Source: Streptomyces maremycinicus
GTDB taxonomy: Bacteria; Actinomycetota; Actinomycetes; Streptomycetales; Streptomycetaceae
Length of the DNA stretch: 64,000 nucleotides
Assembly (NCBI RefSeq): GCF_001184025.1
Contig: NZ_BBYG01000009.1
Coordinates: forward strand, 622,052-686,051
Direction: 5' to 3'
A program made the translations under genes and the position numbers. This document shows, piece by piece, positions 33,716-42,892 of the stretch. The notes under the pieces are model-generated. The model was not told the DNA's origin, searched no databases, and worked only from the letters and a program-made list of their open reading frames with translations. Positions within the stretch are counted from its first letter, which is position 1, and each line of letters begins with the position of its first letter.

Positions 33716-33787
33716 TCCCGATCTCCCGTTTGGGGAGCCGCCGTTGACCCGGCGGCTCGCAGCGGGAAGAACGTATGCGGACAAGGT

Positions 33788-33821
33788 GGTGGTGCGACGG
33801 ACGGTTGTCCGTCGCACCACC
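33788..33821 (-). terminator. 15-bp perfect stem-loop before the glycosyltransferase operon
   Basis: GGTGGTGCGACGGAC (33788-33802), loop GGTT, and its complement (33807-33821) lie between the ABC transporter stop (33982) and the glycosyltransferase start (33715). It could terminate the upstream operon or act in the leader of the downstream one. The rest of this 266-base gap holds only short GTACGGG-type repeats. Confidence 0.6.
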
Positions 33822-33981
33822 AAAAGGGGTGAACGGTCGTAACTTTCCCGTGCGGGTCGCGTTCGGTCGCGCTAGGAGATCATCCGACCGCTGAACGTCA
33901 CATCACACGGGTCGTACGGGGCGCAGAGGGGCCGTAAGGGCCCTACGGGTCGTGCTGGTCCTGCGGGTACGGGTACGGGTC

Positions 33982-35742
33982 TCAGGTCAGGGCCGGCTCC
34001 CGTCGCTCGGCGCGTCGTCGCTCGGCGCGTCGTCGGGCGGCGACCGCCGGGTCGAGTGCCGGTACGGCGGCCAGGAGTTGCCGGGTGTACGGGTCACGCG
34101 GCGACTCGTACACCTCGTCGGCGGGCCCCTCCTCGACGACACGGCCGCGCCGCATCACCGCGACCCGGTCGCTGACCTGGCGTACCACGGCGAGGTCATG
34201 CGCGACGAAGACCAGCGCGAGGCCGAGTTCGCGTTGGAGCTCGCCGAGCAGCGCGACGACCTGGGCCTGGGTGGTCACGTCGAGCGCGGAGACCGGCTCG
34301 TCGCACACGATGACGCTCGGGTCGGCCGCGAGCGCCCGCGCGATGCCGACGCGCTGGCGCTGACCGCCGCTGAACTCGTGCGGGTAGCGGTCGTAGTGCG
34401 CCGCTTCGAGTCCCACGCGCTCCAGCAGTTCCGTCACCCGCGCCCGGACGGCCGTCTCGTCCCTCGCCCGCCCGCCTCGCGCGCCCCGCCCGCCTCGCGC
34501 GCGGGCGCGGAGCGGGTCGGCGATGGACTCGCCGACGCTGCGGCGGGGGTTGAGGGAGGAGACGGGATCCTGGAAGACCATCTGCACGGCCGGGTTCACC
34601 CCCGACGACACCCGGCCCTCGTACCGGACCTCGCCGGCCGTCGGCTCCAGCAGTCCGACCAGCATCCGGCCGAGCGTCGTCTTGCCGCTGCCGCTCTCGC
34701 CGACGACGCCGAGGGTCTCGCCCCGGCGGACGGTCAGCGACACGCCGTCCACGGCCGCGAGGGCCCGCTTGCCGCGCCCGAACTCGCGGCGCAGCCCGTG
34801 CGCCTCCAGTACGACCTCGTCCGACGGCCCGGCGACCGCGCGCCGCCCGTCCGCCCGCGGCCCGTCCGCCCGCACGCTGTCCGCCCGCGGCCCGTCCGCG
34901 TCGGGTCGGCGGGCGTCAGGAAGCGGCCCGCCGGACTTCTCCGACGGCTGCTCCCCCGCCGTTCGGCGGGCCTCCACCCGGGGCACGGCTCCGAGCAGCT
35001 CGCGGGTGTACGGCTGCGCCGGAGCCGCCAGCACGGCTCCCACCGGCCCGTGCTCGACGAGCCGGCCGTGCCGCATGACCAGCACCTCGTCGACGCTCTC
35101 CGCCGCCACGCCCACGTCGTGCGTGACCAGCAGCAGCCCCATGCCGGTCTCCTCCCGCAGGGTGTGCAGCAGGTCGAGGATCTGGGCCTGGACGGTCACG
35201 TCGAGCGCGGTCGTCGGCTCGTCGGCGATCAGCAGGTCGGGCTCGCAGGCCAGTGCCATGGCGATGAGGGCGCGCTGGCGCATACCGCCGCTGAACTCGT
35301 GCGGCCGCGACCGGGAGCGCCGCACCGGGTCGGGTATCCCCACCCGCTCCAGCACCCGCACCGCACGCGCGCGTGCCGCACGGCGTGACACGCGCGTGTG
35401 CACCCGGTACACCTCGGCGATCTGGTCGCCGATGGCGTAGTACGGGTCGAGGGAGGACAGCGGGTCCTGGAAGACCATCGCCGCCCGGCCGCCGCGCAGC
35501 CGCCGCAGTTCCTCGTCGGAGGCGGTCCCGACGTCGGTCCCGGCGACCCGCACCGAGCCGCCGACGGTGGCCCCCGTCCCCCGGTGCAGCCCCAGGAGGG
35601 CCGAGGCGACCGTGGACTTGCCGGAGCCGGACTCGCCGACGAGGCCGAGCGCGGCGCCCTCCTCCAGGCGGAAGGAGAGGCCGTCCACGGCGCGCAGTGC
35701 GCCGAACTCGACCGTCAGGTCGGTGACGTCGACCAGGCTCAT
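33982..35742 (-). CDS. Peptide ABC transporter, fused DppD-DppF ATPase
   Basis: This is a 586-residue protein carrying two complete ABC ATPase domains. The first has Walker [10 protein letters not shown] near 38, signature FSGGMRQR and Walker [13 protein letters not shown]. The second has GESGSGKTT near 350, FSGGQRQR and [12 protein letters not shown]. Both carry the oligopeptide-type C-terminal PYTRELL / PYTRQLL element. A repetitive linker (RADGPRAD units, about 275-310) joins the halves. Normally these are two genes. The ATG overlaps the permease stop (ATGA). It energises uptake of peptides or similar solutes. Confidence 0.93.
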   Translation of the reverse strand: MSLVDVTDLTVEFGALRAVDGLSFRLEEGAALGLVGESGSGKSTVASALLGLHRGTGATVGGSVRVAGTDVGTASDEELRRLRGGRAAMVFQDPLSSLDPYYAIGDQIAEVYRVHTRVSRRAARARAVRVLERVGIPDPVRRSRSRPHEFSGGMRQRALIAMALACEPDLLIADEPTTALDVTVQAQILDLLHTLREETGMGLLLVTHDVGVAAESVDEVLVMRHGRLVEHGPVGAVLAAPAQPYTRELLGAVPRVEARRTAGEQPSEKSGGPLPDARRPDADGPRADSVRADGPRADGRRAVAGPSDEVVLEAHGLRREFGRGKRALAAVDGVSLTVRRGETLGVVGESGSGKTTLGRMLVGLLEPTAGEVRYEGRVSSGVNPAVQMVFQDPVSSLNPRRSVGESIADPLRARARGGRGARGGRARDETAVRARVTELLERVGLEAAHYDRYPHEFSGGQRQRVGIARALAADPSVIVCDEPVSALDVTTQAQVVALLGELQRELGLALVFVAHDLAVVRQVSDRVAVMRRGRVVEEGPADEVYESPRDPYTRQLLAAVPALDPAVAARRRAERRRAERREPALT

Positions 35743-36746
35743 GAGAGCACCACCCGTCGGTCGGCCACCGCGTACAGGACGTCCGCGACGGCGTTGGCGA
35801 GGACCACGAAGAAACCGATGACCAGGACCATCCCGACGACCACCGGCAGGTCCACGACGTTGACCGCGTGCACCAGTTCCTGTCCGATGCCGGGGAGGCC
35901 GAAGAGGGTCTCGGTGAGCACCGCGCCGCCGACAGCGGAACCGAAGTTGTTCGCGTTCAGCGCGATGACCGGCGCGAACGCCCCGCGCAGCGCGTGCCGC
36001 CCGATGATCGACCGTTCGCCGACGCCGTACGCGCGGAAGGTGCGGATGTGGTCCTCGGCGAGGGTCTCCAGCATCGACGACCGGGTCAGCCGGGCGAACG
36101 AGGCGGCCTCGATGAGGGCGAGGGAGAGCCAGGGCAGCAGCAGGTTCCACGCCCACTGCTCGGGGTCGTCGGTGAGGTTCACGTACTGCGGGAAGGGCAG
36201 CAGCTGGAGTTCGCCGCAGACGACGATCATCAGGATGAGGCCGATCACGAACACGGGGGTGGCCGTGCCGGCCAGGGTGAGGGCGGTCAGGAGGCGCTCG
36301 GTGAGCCGTCCGCGCCGCCAGGCCGAGAGGACGCCGGTGCCGATGCCGAGGATCAGCCACAACACCATCGCGCCGAAGACGAGCGACAGACTCACCGGCA
36401 GCTTGGCCAGGATCAGTCCGGTGACCTGCTGATCGCTCTGGTACGACAGCCCCAGGCAGGGCGCCCGGCAGTGCTCCACGGAGGTGCCGGTCGAGTAGTC
36501 CTGGCCCACGACGAGGCCCTCGATGAAGTGCCAGTACCGCACGTGGAGGGGTTCGTCGAGGCGCAGTTGCTCGGCGACCTGGTGCACCTGCGCCGGGGAG
36601 CAGCGCGGACCGCAGGTGATCTGGGCGACGTCGCCGGGCGTGACGTAGAAGACGACGTAGACGATCACCGAGATGGCGAACAGGGTGAGGACCGTGCCGA
36701 TGCCCCGGCGCAGCACGAAGCCGGGGAGGCCGCCGAAGCCGCTCAT
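35739..36746 (-). CDS. Peptide ABC transporter permease (DppB type)
   Basis: This is a 335-residue integral membrane protein with the DppB/OppB layout: an N-terminal TM (IGTVLTLFAISVIVYVVFYV), a large extracytoplasmic loop containing two Cys pairs, then five further TM segments. The EAA-type loop EDHIRTFRAYGVGERSIIGRH contacts the ATPase. Its start overlaps the stop of the DppC gene and its stop overlaps the ATPase start (both ATGA), so stoichiometry is translationally coupled. Confidence 0.92.
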   Translation of the reverse strand: MSGFGGLPGFVLRRGIGTVLTLFAISVIVYVVFYVTPGDVAQITCGPRCSPAQVHQVAEQLRLDEPLHVRYWHFIEGLVVGQDYSTGTSVEHCRAPCLGLSYQSDQQVTGLILAKLPVSLSLVFGAMVLWLILGIGTGVLSAWRRGRLTERLLTALTLAGTATPVFVIGLILMIVVCGELQLLPFPQYVNLTDDPEQWAWNLLLPWLSLALIEAASFARLTRSSMLETLAEDHIRTFRAYGVGERSIIGRHALRGAFAPVIALNANNFGSAVGGAVLTETLFGLPGIGQELVHAVNVVDLPVVVGMVLVIGFFVVLANAVADVLYAVADRRVVLS

Positions 36747-37792
36747 GAGGACGTCTCCTTCTCGGCGGCCGTGTCGGCCCGGTGTTCGCGCCGGCGGCCC
36801 GTTCCCACCCGCAGCCGGGAGGCCGCGCGCGGGTCGAGCGCGGTGCGCACGCCGTCGCCGAGGACGGTCAGCGCGAGGACGGTGACGAAGAGGGCGCCGG
36901 CGGGCAGCAGCAGGTACTGGGGGGCGGCCTGGTACCAGACGTCGGCGGCGGTGAGCATCTGTCCCCAGGACGGCGTCGGCGGCTTCACGCCGACCCCGAG
37001 GAAGGACAGCGCGGCCTCGACGGTGATGTTCTGCGGCACGAGCAGCGCCGCGTAGGTGATGACGGGGGCCGCGAGCCCGGGCAGCAGTTCCCGGCGGGCG
37101 ATGCGCCGGGTGCCCCAGCCGCTGAGCCGGGCCGCCGAGACGTAGTCGAGCCCCTTGAGGGTGAGCGTCTGGGCGCGTACCACCTTCGCGATGTTGCCCC
37201 AGGAGAGCAGGCCGATGACCAGGGTGACCAGGACGGGCCGGGGGAAGTTCGCCGGGACGATCGCGAGCAGCGCCAACGACATGATCATCAATGGCAGGGC
37301 GACGAAGATGTCGGTGATCCGGCTCAACAGTTGATCAACCCATCGGGTGCCGAGCGCGGCGGCGATGCCCAGGGTGACACCGAGGGCGACCTGGATCACG
37401 GTCGCGGCCAGCGCGACGCCCAGGGACACCCGGGCGCCGTGCACGAGACGGGCGAACAGGTCGCGTCCGGTCTGCGGTTCGACGCCGAGCCAGTGGTCGC
37501 CGTCGATGCCGCCGAGCGGGCCGACGGGCACGCCTCCGCGCGCGGAGTCGATGAGGGAGGGGTGGTAGGTGGTCGGGTCCTGGCCCTCGATGGCGGTGAG
37601 CAGCGGCGCGGCGAGCGCGACCAGGAGGAGCAGCGCGACGACGACCGCCGCGACGAGGGCGGCGCGCTGCGCTCGCAGCCGCCGCCAGAACTGACGGGCC
37701 CCCGAGGCCCCCGGGACGGACGCGGGGTCCGTCCCGGGGGCCCGGGAGGCGAGGGCGGCCTCGGCGGCCGCCTCGGTGACTGCCTCGCTCAC
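36743..37792 (-). CDS. Peptide ABC transporter permease (DppC type)
   Basis: This is a 349-residue protein with a GTG start 4 bases after the binding-protein stop. A cytoplasmic Ala-rich N-terminus precedes TM1 (AALVAAVVVALLLLVALAAP), the conserved LGVEPQTGRDLFARLVHGAR segment, four to five more TMs, and the EAA loop DYVSAARLSGWGTRRIARRE. This is the typical DppC/OppC partner. The C-terminal tail is Arg-rich. Confidence 0.92.
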   Translation of the reverse strand: MSEAVTEAAAEAALASRAPGTDPASVPGASGARQFWRRLRAQRAALVAAVVVALLLLVALAAPLLTAIEGQDPTTYHPSLIDSARGGVPVGPLGGIDGDHWLGVEPQTGRDLFARLVHGARVSLGVALAATVIQVALGVTLGIAAALGTRWVDQLLSRITDIFVALPLMIMSLALLAIVPANFPRPVLVTLVIGLLSWGNIAKVVRAQTLTLKGLDYVSAARLSGWGTRRIARRELLPGLAAPVITYAALLVPQNITVEAALSFLGVGVKPPTPSWGQMLTAADVWYQAAPQYLLLPAGALFVTVLALTVLGDGVRTALDPRAASRLRVGTGRRREHRADTAAEKETSS

Positions 37793-37796
37793 GGTG

Positions 37797-39515
37797 CTAC
37801 TTCACCGCGACCTGCGACGGATCCAGGACGCCGTCCCAGTCGCTGATGACGATGTTGCGGATGTCCTTGCCGTAGAGCCGCTTGTAGACGGGGTGGAACA
37901 GCGGCACGGTCAGCGCCTGGGCGCCGATCTTCTTGTCCAGTGCGCCCCACCGCTTCGCGGCGGCGTCGAGGTCGGTCAACTTGTTGATCGCGTCAATCTC
38001 GGCATTGACCGACTTGTCGTTCAGGAAGCCCGTGTTGAAGTTCGCGCCGTCCTTGACGATCTGGCGGCCGTCGAAGATCGGGGCGAGGAACGGACCGCCG
38101 GAGGGCCAGTCGGCGCCCCAGTGGGCCAGGAAGAAGCCGGGCTCGGTCTTCACGTCGTGGATCGTGTCGGAGTAGTCGTTGTCCTCCAGGCCCTGGAGCT
38201 TGACGGTGATGCCGGCCTTCTTGAGCGCGTCCTGGATCGCGGTCGCGATCTCCGGGCTGGTCTCGAAGTCCTGGCTGTTGGAGTGGGTGAGGGTGACGGT
38301 CAGCCCGTTCGGGTGGCCGGCCTGCTTCAGCAGTTCCCTGGCCTTCGCCGCGTCGCCGGTCTTGCCCGCCGGGAACAGGTCGTAGGGCTCGTAGCCGAAG
38401 GACTTCTGGTTCGGCAGGTAGGTGGTGGCGGCCTCGGCGAGCGACGAGCCGCCGGCCGCGTTGACGACCGACGAGCGGTCGACGGCGTACGAGATCGCCT
38501 GTCGCACCCTGATGTCGTCGAACGGCTTCACGTTCGGGTTGAACGCGATGTAGTTCGTGTAGCCGAAGTGGCCGGTGCCGACCCGCGCGGCGAGTGCCTT
38601 GTCCCCGCTGACCTTGGCGAGTTCGGCGGGGCCGAGGTTGGTGTCCGTGGTGATGGCGGTGGCGTCCGCCCCCTGGGACGCGGACAGCCGCTGGTTGATC
38701 ACCGAGGAGTCGAGCCCGGACCGTACGTCGATCTTGTCGGGGTACGCCTTGCGCTCGGCGTCCGTCTTCGCCGACCAGTAGGTGTTGCGCTCCAGGGTGA
38801 GCCGCTCACCGTCGTTCTCGTTCTTGACGACCTTGTAGGGGCCGGACGAGACCGGGTGCTCCTCGTACTTCGTACCGGTGTCCTTGGCCTTGGGGACGGG
38901 CGCGAACTGCGTCTGGGTGGCCAGGTACGGGAACTCGCCCTCGGGCTTGTTCAGATGGAAGACGATCGTGCGGCTGTCCGGCGTCTCGATGGCGGCGAGG
39001 CCCTTGGGGTCCTTGTACGGCCCCTGGTAGTCGGCCGCGCCGACCAGCCAGTCCCGCAGGTAGGGCGCGCCGCCGGAGAGTTCGGGCGCGAAGGACCGCT
39101 CGATGCCGTACTTGATGTCGGCCGAGGTGATCGCGGTCCCGTCCTCGTACTTCAGGCCCTCCTTGAGGGTGTACGTCCATTCGGTGGCGTCCTTGTTGGG
39201 GCGCCCGGTGTCGGTGGCGAGGTCGGGGACGACGTCGGTGCCGGGGGCGCCGTTCTCGCGGTTGCGCGTGGTGAGGGTTCTGAACACCAGGGTGGGGACC
39301 TTGCCGCCGCCGGAGGTGTAGAGGCGGGCCGGGTCGAAGTCCTGCTGCGGGTTGCGGTTCAGGACGGTGAGCGTCCCGCCCTGGTGCGGGGCGGAGTCGC
39401 TGCCGGAGGCCTTGGCATCGTTGTCCTCAGGCCCGCAGGCGGCGGCACCCGCGGCCACCACCAGGCTGACGGATGCCGCGGCGACGCGGCGCGCTATGAG
39501 GGACGGTTGACGCAT
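37797..39515 (-). CDS. Peptide ABC transporter substrate-binding lipoprotein
   Basis: This is a 572-residue SBP family 5 protein. A lipoprotein signal ends at AAAC (Cys 27). The family signatures GGTLTVLNR, LVFRTLT, WTYTLKEGLKYEDGTAIT and the hinge region YAVDRSSVV are clear. It is anchored outside the membrane and delivers oligopeptides or related cations to the permeases encoded directly downstream. The ATG at 39515 was chosen for the signal peptide start and the AGAGG ribosome-binding sequence. It is first in a four-gene operon. Confidence 0.93.
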   Translation of the reverse strand: MRQPSLIARRVAAASVSLVVAAGAAACGPEDNDAKASGSDSAPHQGGTLTVLNRNPQQDFDPARLYTSGGGKVPTLVFRTLTTRNRENGAPGTDVVPDLATDTGRPNKDATEWTYTLKEGLKYEDGTAITSADIKYGIERSFAPELSGGAPYLRDWLVGAADYQGPYKDPKGLAAIETPDSRTIVFHLNKPEGEFPYLATQTQFAPVPKAKDTGTKYEEHPVSSGPYKVVKNENDGERLTLERNTYWSAKTDAERKAYPDKIDVRSGLDSSVINQRLSASQGADATAITTDTNLGPAELAKVSGDKALAARVGTGHFGYTNYIAFNPNVKPFDDIRVRQAISYAVDRSSVVNAAGGSSLAEAATTYLPNQKSFGYEPYDLFPAGKTGDAAKARELLKQAGHPNGLTVTLTHSNSQDFETSPEIATAIQDALKKAGITVKLQGLEDNDYSDTIHDVKTEPGFFLAHWGADWPSGGPFLAPIFDGRQIVKDGANFNTGFLNDKSVNAEIDAINKLTDLDAAAKRWGALDKKIGAQALTVPLFHPVYKRLYGKDIRNIVISDWDGVLDPSQVAVK

Positions 39516-39804
39516 CGGAATGACGACCTCTCGGTTGGCGGTCTCGCCGCCCCTGTGGGGCATCTCGATATACGAGACGTATGGACGAGGAGTGAGACGA
39601 AAGTGAACAGACGTCCACCCCGGCGCCGGTCGTCGACATGCCGTGACCACATCACGGCGGGAGATGAGAAGAATTCGCGACGCGCGCGCCTGGGGGCGGC
39701 GTCAGCGACAGTGGATGTCGGCCACGCAGAGCGCGGTCACGCCGAAGAGCGCCAGCTCGATGGCGGCGCTGCTGTCGACGGGATGACTAGACCACATACG
39801 CAGC
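39516..39804 (-). promoter_or_regulatory. Long 5' leader of the peptide-transporter operon
   Basis: About 283 nt separate the predicted transcript start (near 39798) from the binding-protein ATG. An interrupted repeat TCTCG-ATATA-CGAGA at 39563-39577 lies 48 bases before the ATG and could be an operator or hairpin. No upstream ORF with a good ribosome-binding site was recognised. Confidence 0.4.
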
Positions 39805-39833
39805 AATATGGAGGATCTTCGAGGGCATGTCAA
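39805..39833 (-). promoter_or_regulatory. Housekeeping-type promoter for the peptide-transporter operon
   Basis: On the minus strand, TTGACA (39833-39828), a 17-base spacer and CATATT (39810-39805) form a near-consensus primary-sigma promoter in an AT-richer patch, upstream of the binding-protein gene and just beyond the DUF3152 stop. Confidence 0.65.
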
Positions 39834-39866
39834 CGCGCCCCGTGAGACACCTGTCCACCATGCGGC

Positions 39867-41267
39867 TCAACTGCCGGGATAGGGCCAGGCGTTGGGCAGG
39901 CAGTGGATGCCGTCGTGGTCGAGGAACTTCGTCTGCTGCTGCATGACGGGCGCCAGTTCGCCGTCCTTGTCGCAGGTGACATGGCTGTAGCCGAGGCGGT
40001 GGCCGACCTCGTGGTTGATCAGCATCTGCCGGTAGGCGTACATCTTGTCGCCGAAGGTCGCCGACCCCTGGGCCCACCGGTAGGCGTTGATCATCACGCG
40101 CTCGGTGGAAGCCGAGTCGCAGGAGACGTTGTCCTGTGTGGTGTCCAGTCCGGACTTGGCGCACCACTCGGCGGTGGTCCCCGGGCTGGCGAGGGTGATG
40201 ACGAAGTCGGCCGTGCCCGACTGGATCCGCTCGAAGGTGCGGGCGCCGTTGTGGGCCCAGCTGCGGTCGTCGTTGAGCGTCTGCTGCACGGCCTGCGCGA
40301 AGAGTTCGCCGTCCAGCCCGAGGCCCTGTTCCACGTCCACGCGGTAGGTGAACTTCTGCCCCTCGCCGGGGGCCTTGGCGATGCCCGCGACGGCGTCGAA
40401 CTTCCCCGAGCCCTCGAGCCGCGGACTGAGCGCGTACTTCGTGCCCATCCGCTGCGCGTACGTGAGCGTGACCGTGCCGCCGGGGGCGCCCGGCGCGCCG
40501 GCGGACACCGAAGGGCTCGGCCGGTCGTCCCCGCGCGCGGTGTCGTCGACGGCCTCACGGGTCTGCCCCGAGGCGGCCCGCGACGGGGTGGAGTCGCCGT
40601 CCCGGCCGCTGGTGACCTGCCCGGCGACCACGACGGCCAGCACCGTGGTGACGGCGGCGGCCGCGATACCGGCGAACGCCCGCCCCTTGACCCCCTGGGT
40701 GGTCGCGGGCACGCCGGTGGGCGGCTCGTCGTCACCGCGGTCGACACCGGCCGGGGCGGTGGCACAGGAGACGGTGTCCCGGTCCCCGGCGGCGGCGGGA
40801 TCCTGCACGCGCGCGGCGGCGAACGGCGTCCTCGCGCGCGTGAAGACGTCCTCGTCGTCCTCGCCGAAGGCGTCGAGGTAGTCCTGACGCGGGCCTTGAC
40901 GGGAACCCGGACGTGGACCCTGGTGCGGGCCGTTCTGGGGCATGGGTCTCTGACGCGGTATCACGGGCTGCCCGGTACCCGCTGATCGTCCTCTCAAGTC
41001 ACCCCAGCCGCCCCCGCTCTCCCGCTGCTCGGGGTGCCCGCCCCTCGCCACCTGCGGAAATCCATGGGCAGGGGTGCCTTCAGGAAAAGGGAAGCGCGGT
41101 ACTCCGTGCGAGGGGGTCCCGTCGTATCCGGGGGGTGGCACCGGGACGCGGGCACCGCGCGGATCGCCCTGCGGAGGCGGCTGCGCGGACGCCCCCTGCG
41201 CCGCGCCCTTGGAACCGCCCGCGGCGGCACTCCTGGGCGCGGGTCCGCGCCGGCTGTGGCGTCCCAC
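39867..41267 (-). CDS. DUF3152 membrane-anchored zincin-like protein
   Basis: This is a 466-residue protein. Residues 1-195 are a Pro/Gly/Gln-rich cytoplasmic region. A single TM spans about 200-222 (AFAGIAAAAVTTVLAVVVAGQV). The extracytoplasmic domain contains the extended zinc motif HEVGHRLGYSH near 417-427, three conserved-looking Cys pairs (WCAKSG, VSCDS, VTCDKDG, IHCLP) and the DUF3152 signature YRVDVEQGLG. It looks like an active metzincin-type protease facing outward; the substrate is unknown. In mycobacteria the homologue is adjacent to moeZ, but here 11 kb separates them. Confidence 0.88.
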   Translation of the reverse strand: MGRHSRRGPAPRSAAAGGSKGAAQGASAQPPPQGDPRGARVPVPPPGYDGTPSHGVPRFPFPEGTPAHGFPQVARGGHPEQRESGGGWGDLRGRSAGTGQPVIPRQRPMPQNGPHQGPRPGSRQGPRQDYLDAFGEDDEDVFTRARTPFAAARVQDPAAAGDRDTVSCATAPAGVDRGDDEPPTGVPATTQGVKGRAFAGIAAAAVTTVLAVVVAGQVTSGRDGDSTPSRAASGQTREAVDDTARGDDRPSPSVSAGAPGAPGGTVTLTYAQRMGTKYALSPRLEGSGKFDAVAGIAKAPGEGQKFTYRVDVEQGLGLDGELFAQAVQQTLNDDRSWAHNGARTFERIQSGTADFVITLASPGTTAEWCAKSGLDTTQDNVSCDSASTERVMINAYRWAQGSATFGDKMYAYRQMLINHEVGHRLGYSHVTCDKDGELAPVMQQQTKFLDHDGIHCLPNAWPYPGS

Positions 41268-41274
41268 GTAGGTC

Positions 41275-42252
41275 TCAGCCTCCCGAGGTATCGGTCGCGG
41301 TGGCGGTGTCGGCGAGCAGTTCCCGGAACGCCGTCGCCACCGTCTCGGGATACTCCATCATCGCCACGTGACCGGCGTCGGGCAGCGTGAGCAGGCGGGA
41401 GTCGCGGAAAGCGCGCGCGGCCCGCTGCGCCATGCGGAAACCGACGAGCTGGTCGCGACCACCGTAGACCAGGAGGGTGGGGGCGAGGACCCGCTCGGCC
41501 TGACGCCACAGCCCGTGTTGGCCGCCCAGCACGTACGCGCTGAGCAGACCGCGCGTGGAACGCGTCATCGCGTCCCAGAAGTACGGCAGCTGAAGGCGCC
41601 GCTCCAGCTCCTCCACCGCGTGCCGGAACGCGTCCGGGCTGACCCGCCCGGGATCGCCGTAACAGAGCGCCGTGACGCCGCGCACGCGCTGCTCGGCGGT
41701 CCACTCACGGGTGAACCTGGTGAAGAGCGCGGCCACGCCGGGCAGTCCGACCAGGCCCGTGGGCACCGCCGTCCGCTGCACCCGCAGTTCGGGCAGCGCG
41801 GGCGACACCAGCGTCAGCGTCCGCACGAGGTCGGGGCGGACCGCGGCGACACGCGTGGACACCGCGCCGCCCAGCGAGTTGCCGAAGAGGTGCACGGGTC
41901 CGCGGTCGACGGCGTCGAGATAGCGGATCACGGCACGCGCGTGTGCCGTGATGGAGTAGTTGCCGTCGTCCGGCGGCGGGGAGTCGCCGAAGCCCGGCAG
42001 ATCCACCGCCTCGCTCGCCACGACCCCGTCGAGCAGCGCCATCAGCGCGGACCAGTTCTGCGAGGAGCCGCCCAGGCCGTGCACGAACAGCGCGGGCTCC
42101 AGTCCCTCCCGCGCGGGAGGACGGGACCGGACCGTGAGCGTGACGCCCGGCAGCCCGACCGACCGGAGCCGCTCGCCCTCGGCGACCCGCACGGCGATCG
42201 CCTTCGGCAGCACACTGGTGGGCGGCACGGAGGGCAGCTCGGTCGAAGACAT
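41275..42252 (-). CDS. Alpha/beta-fold hydrolase
   Basis: This is a 325-residue protein. The oxyanion segment LFVHGLGGSSQNW is followed by LPGFGDSPPPDDGNYS, the nucleophile elbow GNSLGG (Ser near 124), an acid region YGGRDQLVG and the catalytic His in DAGHVAMMEYP. It is cytoplasmic, with no signal. It lies 7 bases upstream of the DUF3152 gene and is probably in the same operon. The substrate is unknown; the cap sequence does not identify a specific esterase or haloalkane dehalogenase. Confidence 0.88.
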   Translation of the reverse strand: MSSTELPSVPPTSVLPKAIAVRVAEGERLRSVGLPGVTLTVRSRPPAREGLEPALFVHGLGGSSQNWSALMALLDGVVASEAVDLPGFGDSPPPDDGNYSITAHARAVIRYLDAVDRGPVHLFGNSLGGAVSTRVAAVRPDLVRTLTLVSPALPELRVQRTAVPTGLVGLPGVAALFTRFTREWTAEQRVRGVTALCYGDPGRVSPDAFRHAVEELERRLQLPYFWDAMTRSTRGLLSAYVLGGQHGLWRQAERVLAPTLLVYGGRDQLVGFRMAQRAARAFRDSRLLTLPDAGHVAMMEYPETVATAFRELLADTATATDTSGG

Positions 42253-42493
42253 GCGGGCAATGTTACGAGACGATCACGCACGCTCTCATGTGTTCGCCGT
42301 CACACGCGCGGGTCACCCGCGCGCGGGAGGGGCACCCGGCCCGCACCGCGCAGGAGTCGTACCGGCCCGGATCGGGGGCACTCCGCACGGCGATCGCATG
42401 GCGTCCGAAACGGGTGTCTCCTAGGCTCGTAGCGAGGGCACCCGCTTGTGGCCCCTGCAACTCGCAGGGACGTTCGTAGGAAGGGAGCCCACC

Positions 42494-42712
42494 ATGGCCG
42501 TTGACCCCACCGACCCGGAGACATTCGAAGAGGACGACGACTTCGGGGAGATCGACGTCGAGGCGCCGGAGAACGACGCCGCCGAGCAGTACACGGACGT
42601 CGTACCGGAGCGTGACGACTCCCTGGAGGACGCGGATCCCGCCCGGGCCGACGAAGCCGACCTCGCCGAACAGGCCCGCGTCGTCTCCCTCGACGAGGAC
42701 GACTATCGCTGA
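42494..42712 (+). CDS. Small, very acidic conserved-type protein
   Basis: This is a 72-residue protein after GGGAG with an 8-base gap. About 40 percent of residues are Asp or Glu (ETFEEDDDFGEIDVEAPEND... ending VVSLDEDDYR), predicted disordered. It has no Cys, TM or known domain. Codon usage is typical of coding DNA. It is divergent from the hydrolase and precedes a TetR gene by 180 bases. A role as a DNA mimic, chaperone tail or ion-binding protein would be speculation. Confidence 0.75.
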   Translation: MAVDPTDPETFEEDDDFGEIDVEAPENDAAEQYTDVVPERDDSLEDADPARADEADLAEQARVVSLDEDDYR

Positions 42713-42892
42713 CATGCTCCGAGCTGGAGCGGGCCGGAGTATGCCCGTAACATCCCGATCCGAAACGGTTTGCACCGCATTTGTCGTCGTCCAGTCCGTG
42801 AAATTCTGCGCTCGCACCGCGCACACCACGGTTACCGAAAAGTACGATGGCGGCGCGGCGCTCACCGCACGAGGACCACTTTGGGAGGCGGC

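Noticed and set aside
39563..39577. TCTCG-ATATA-CGAGA as a PadR-type operator
   Set aside because: The arms are only 5 bases, and no PadR gene is adjacent. It was kept only as a remark on the leader, not as an operator call.
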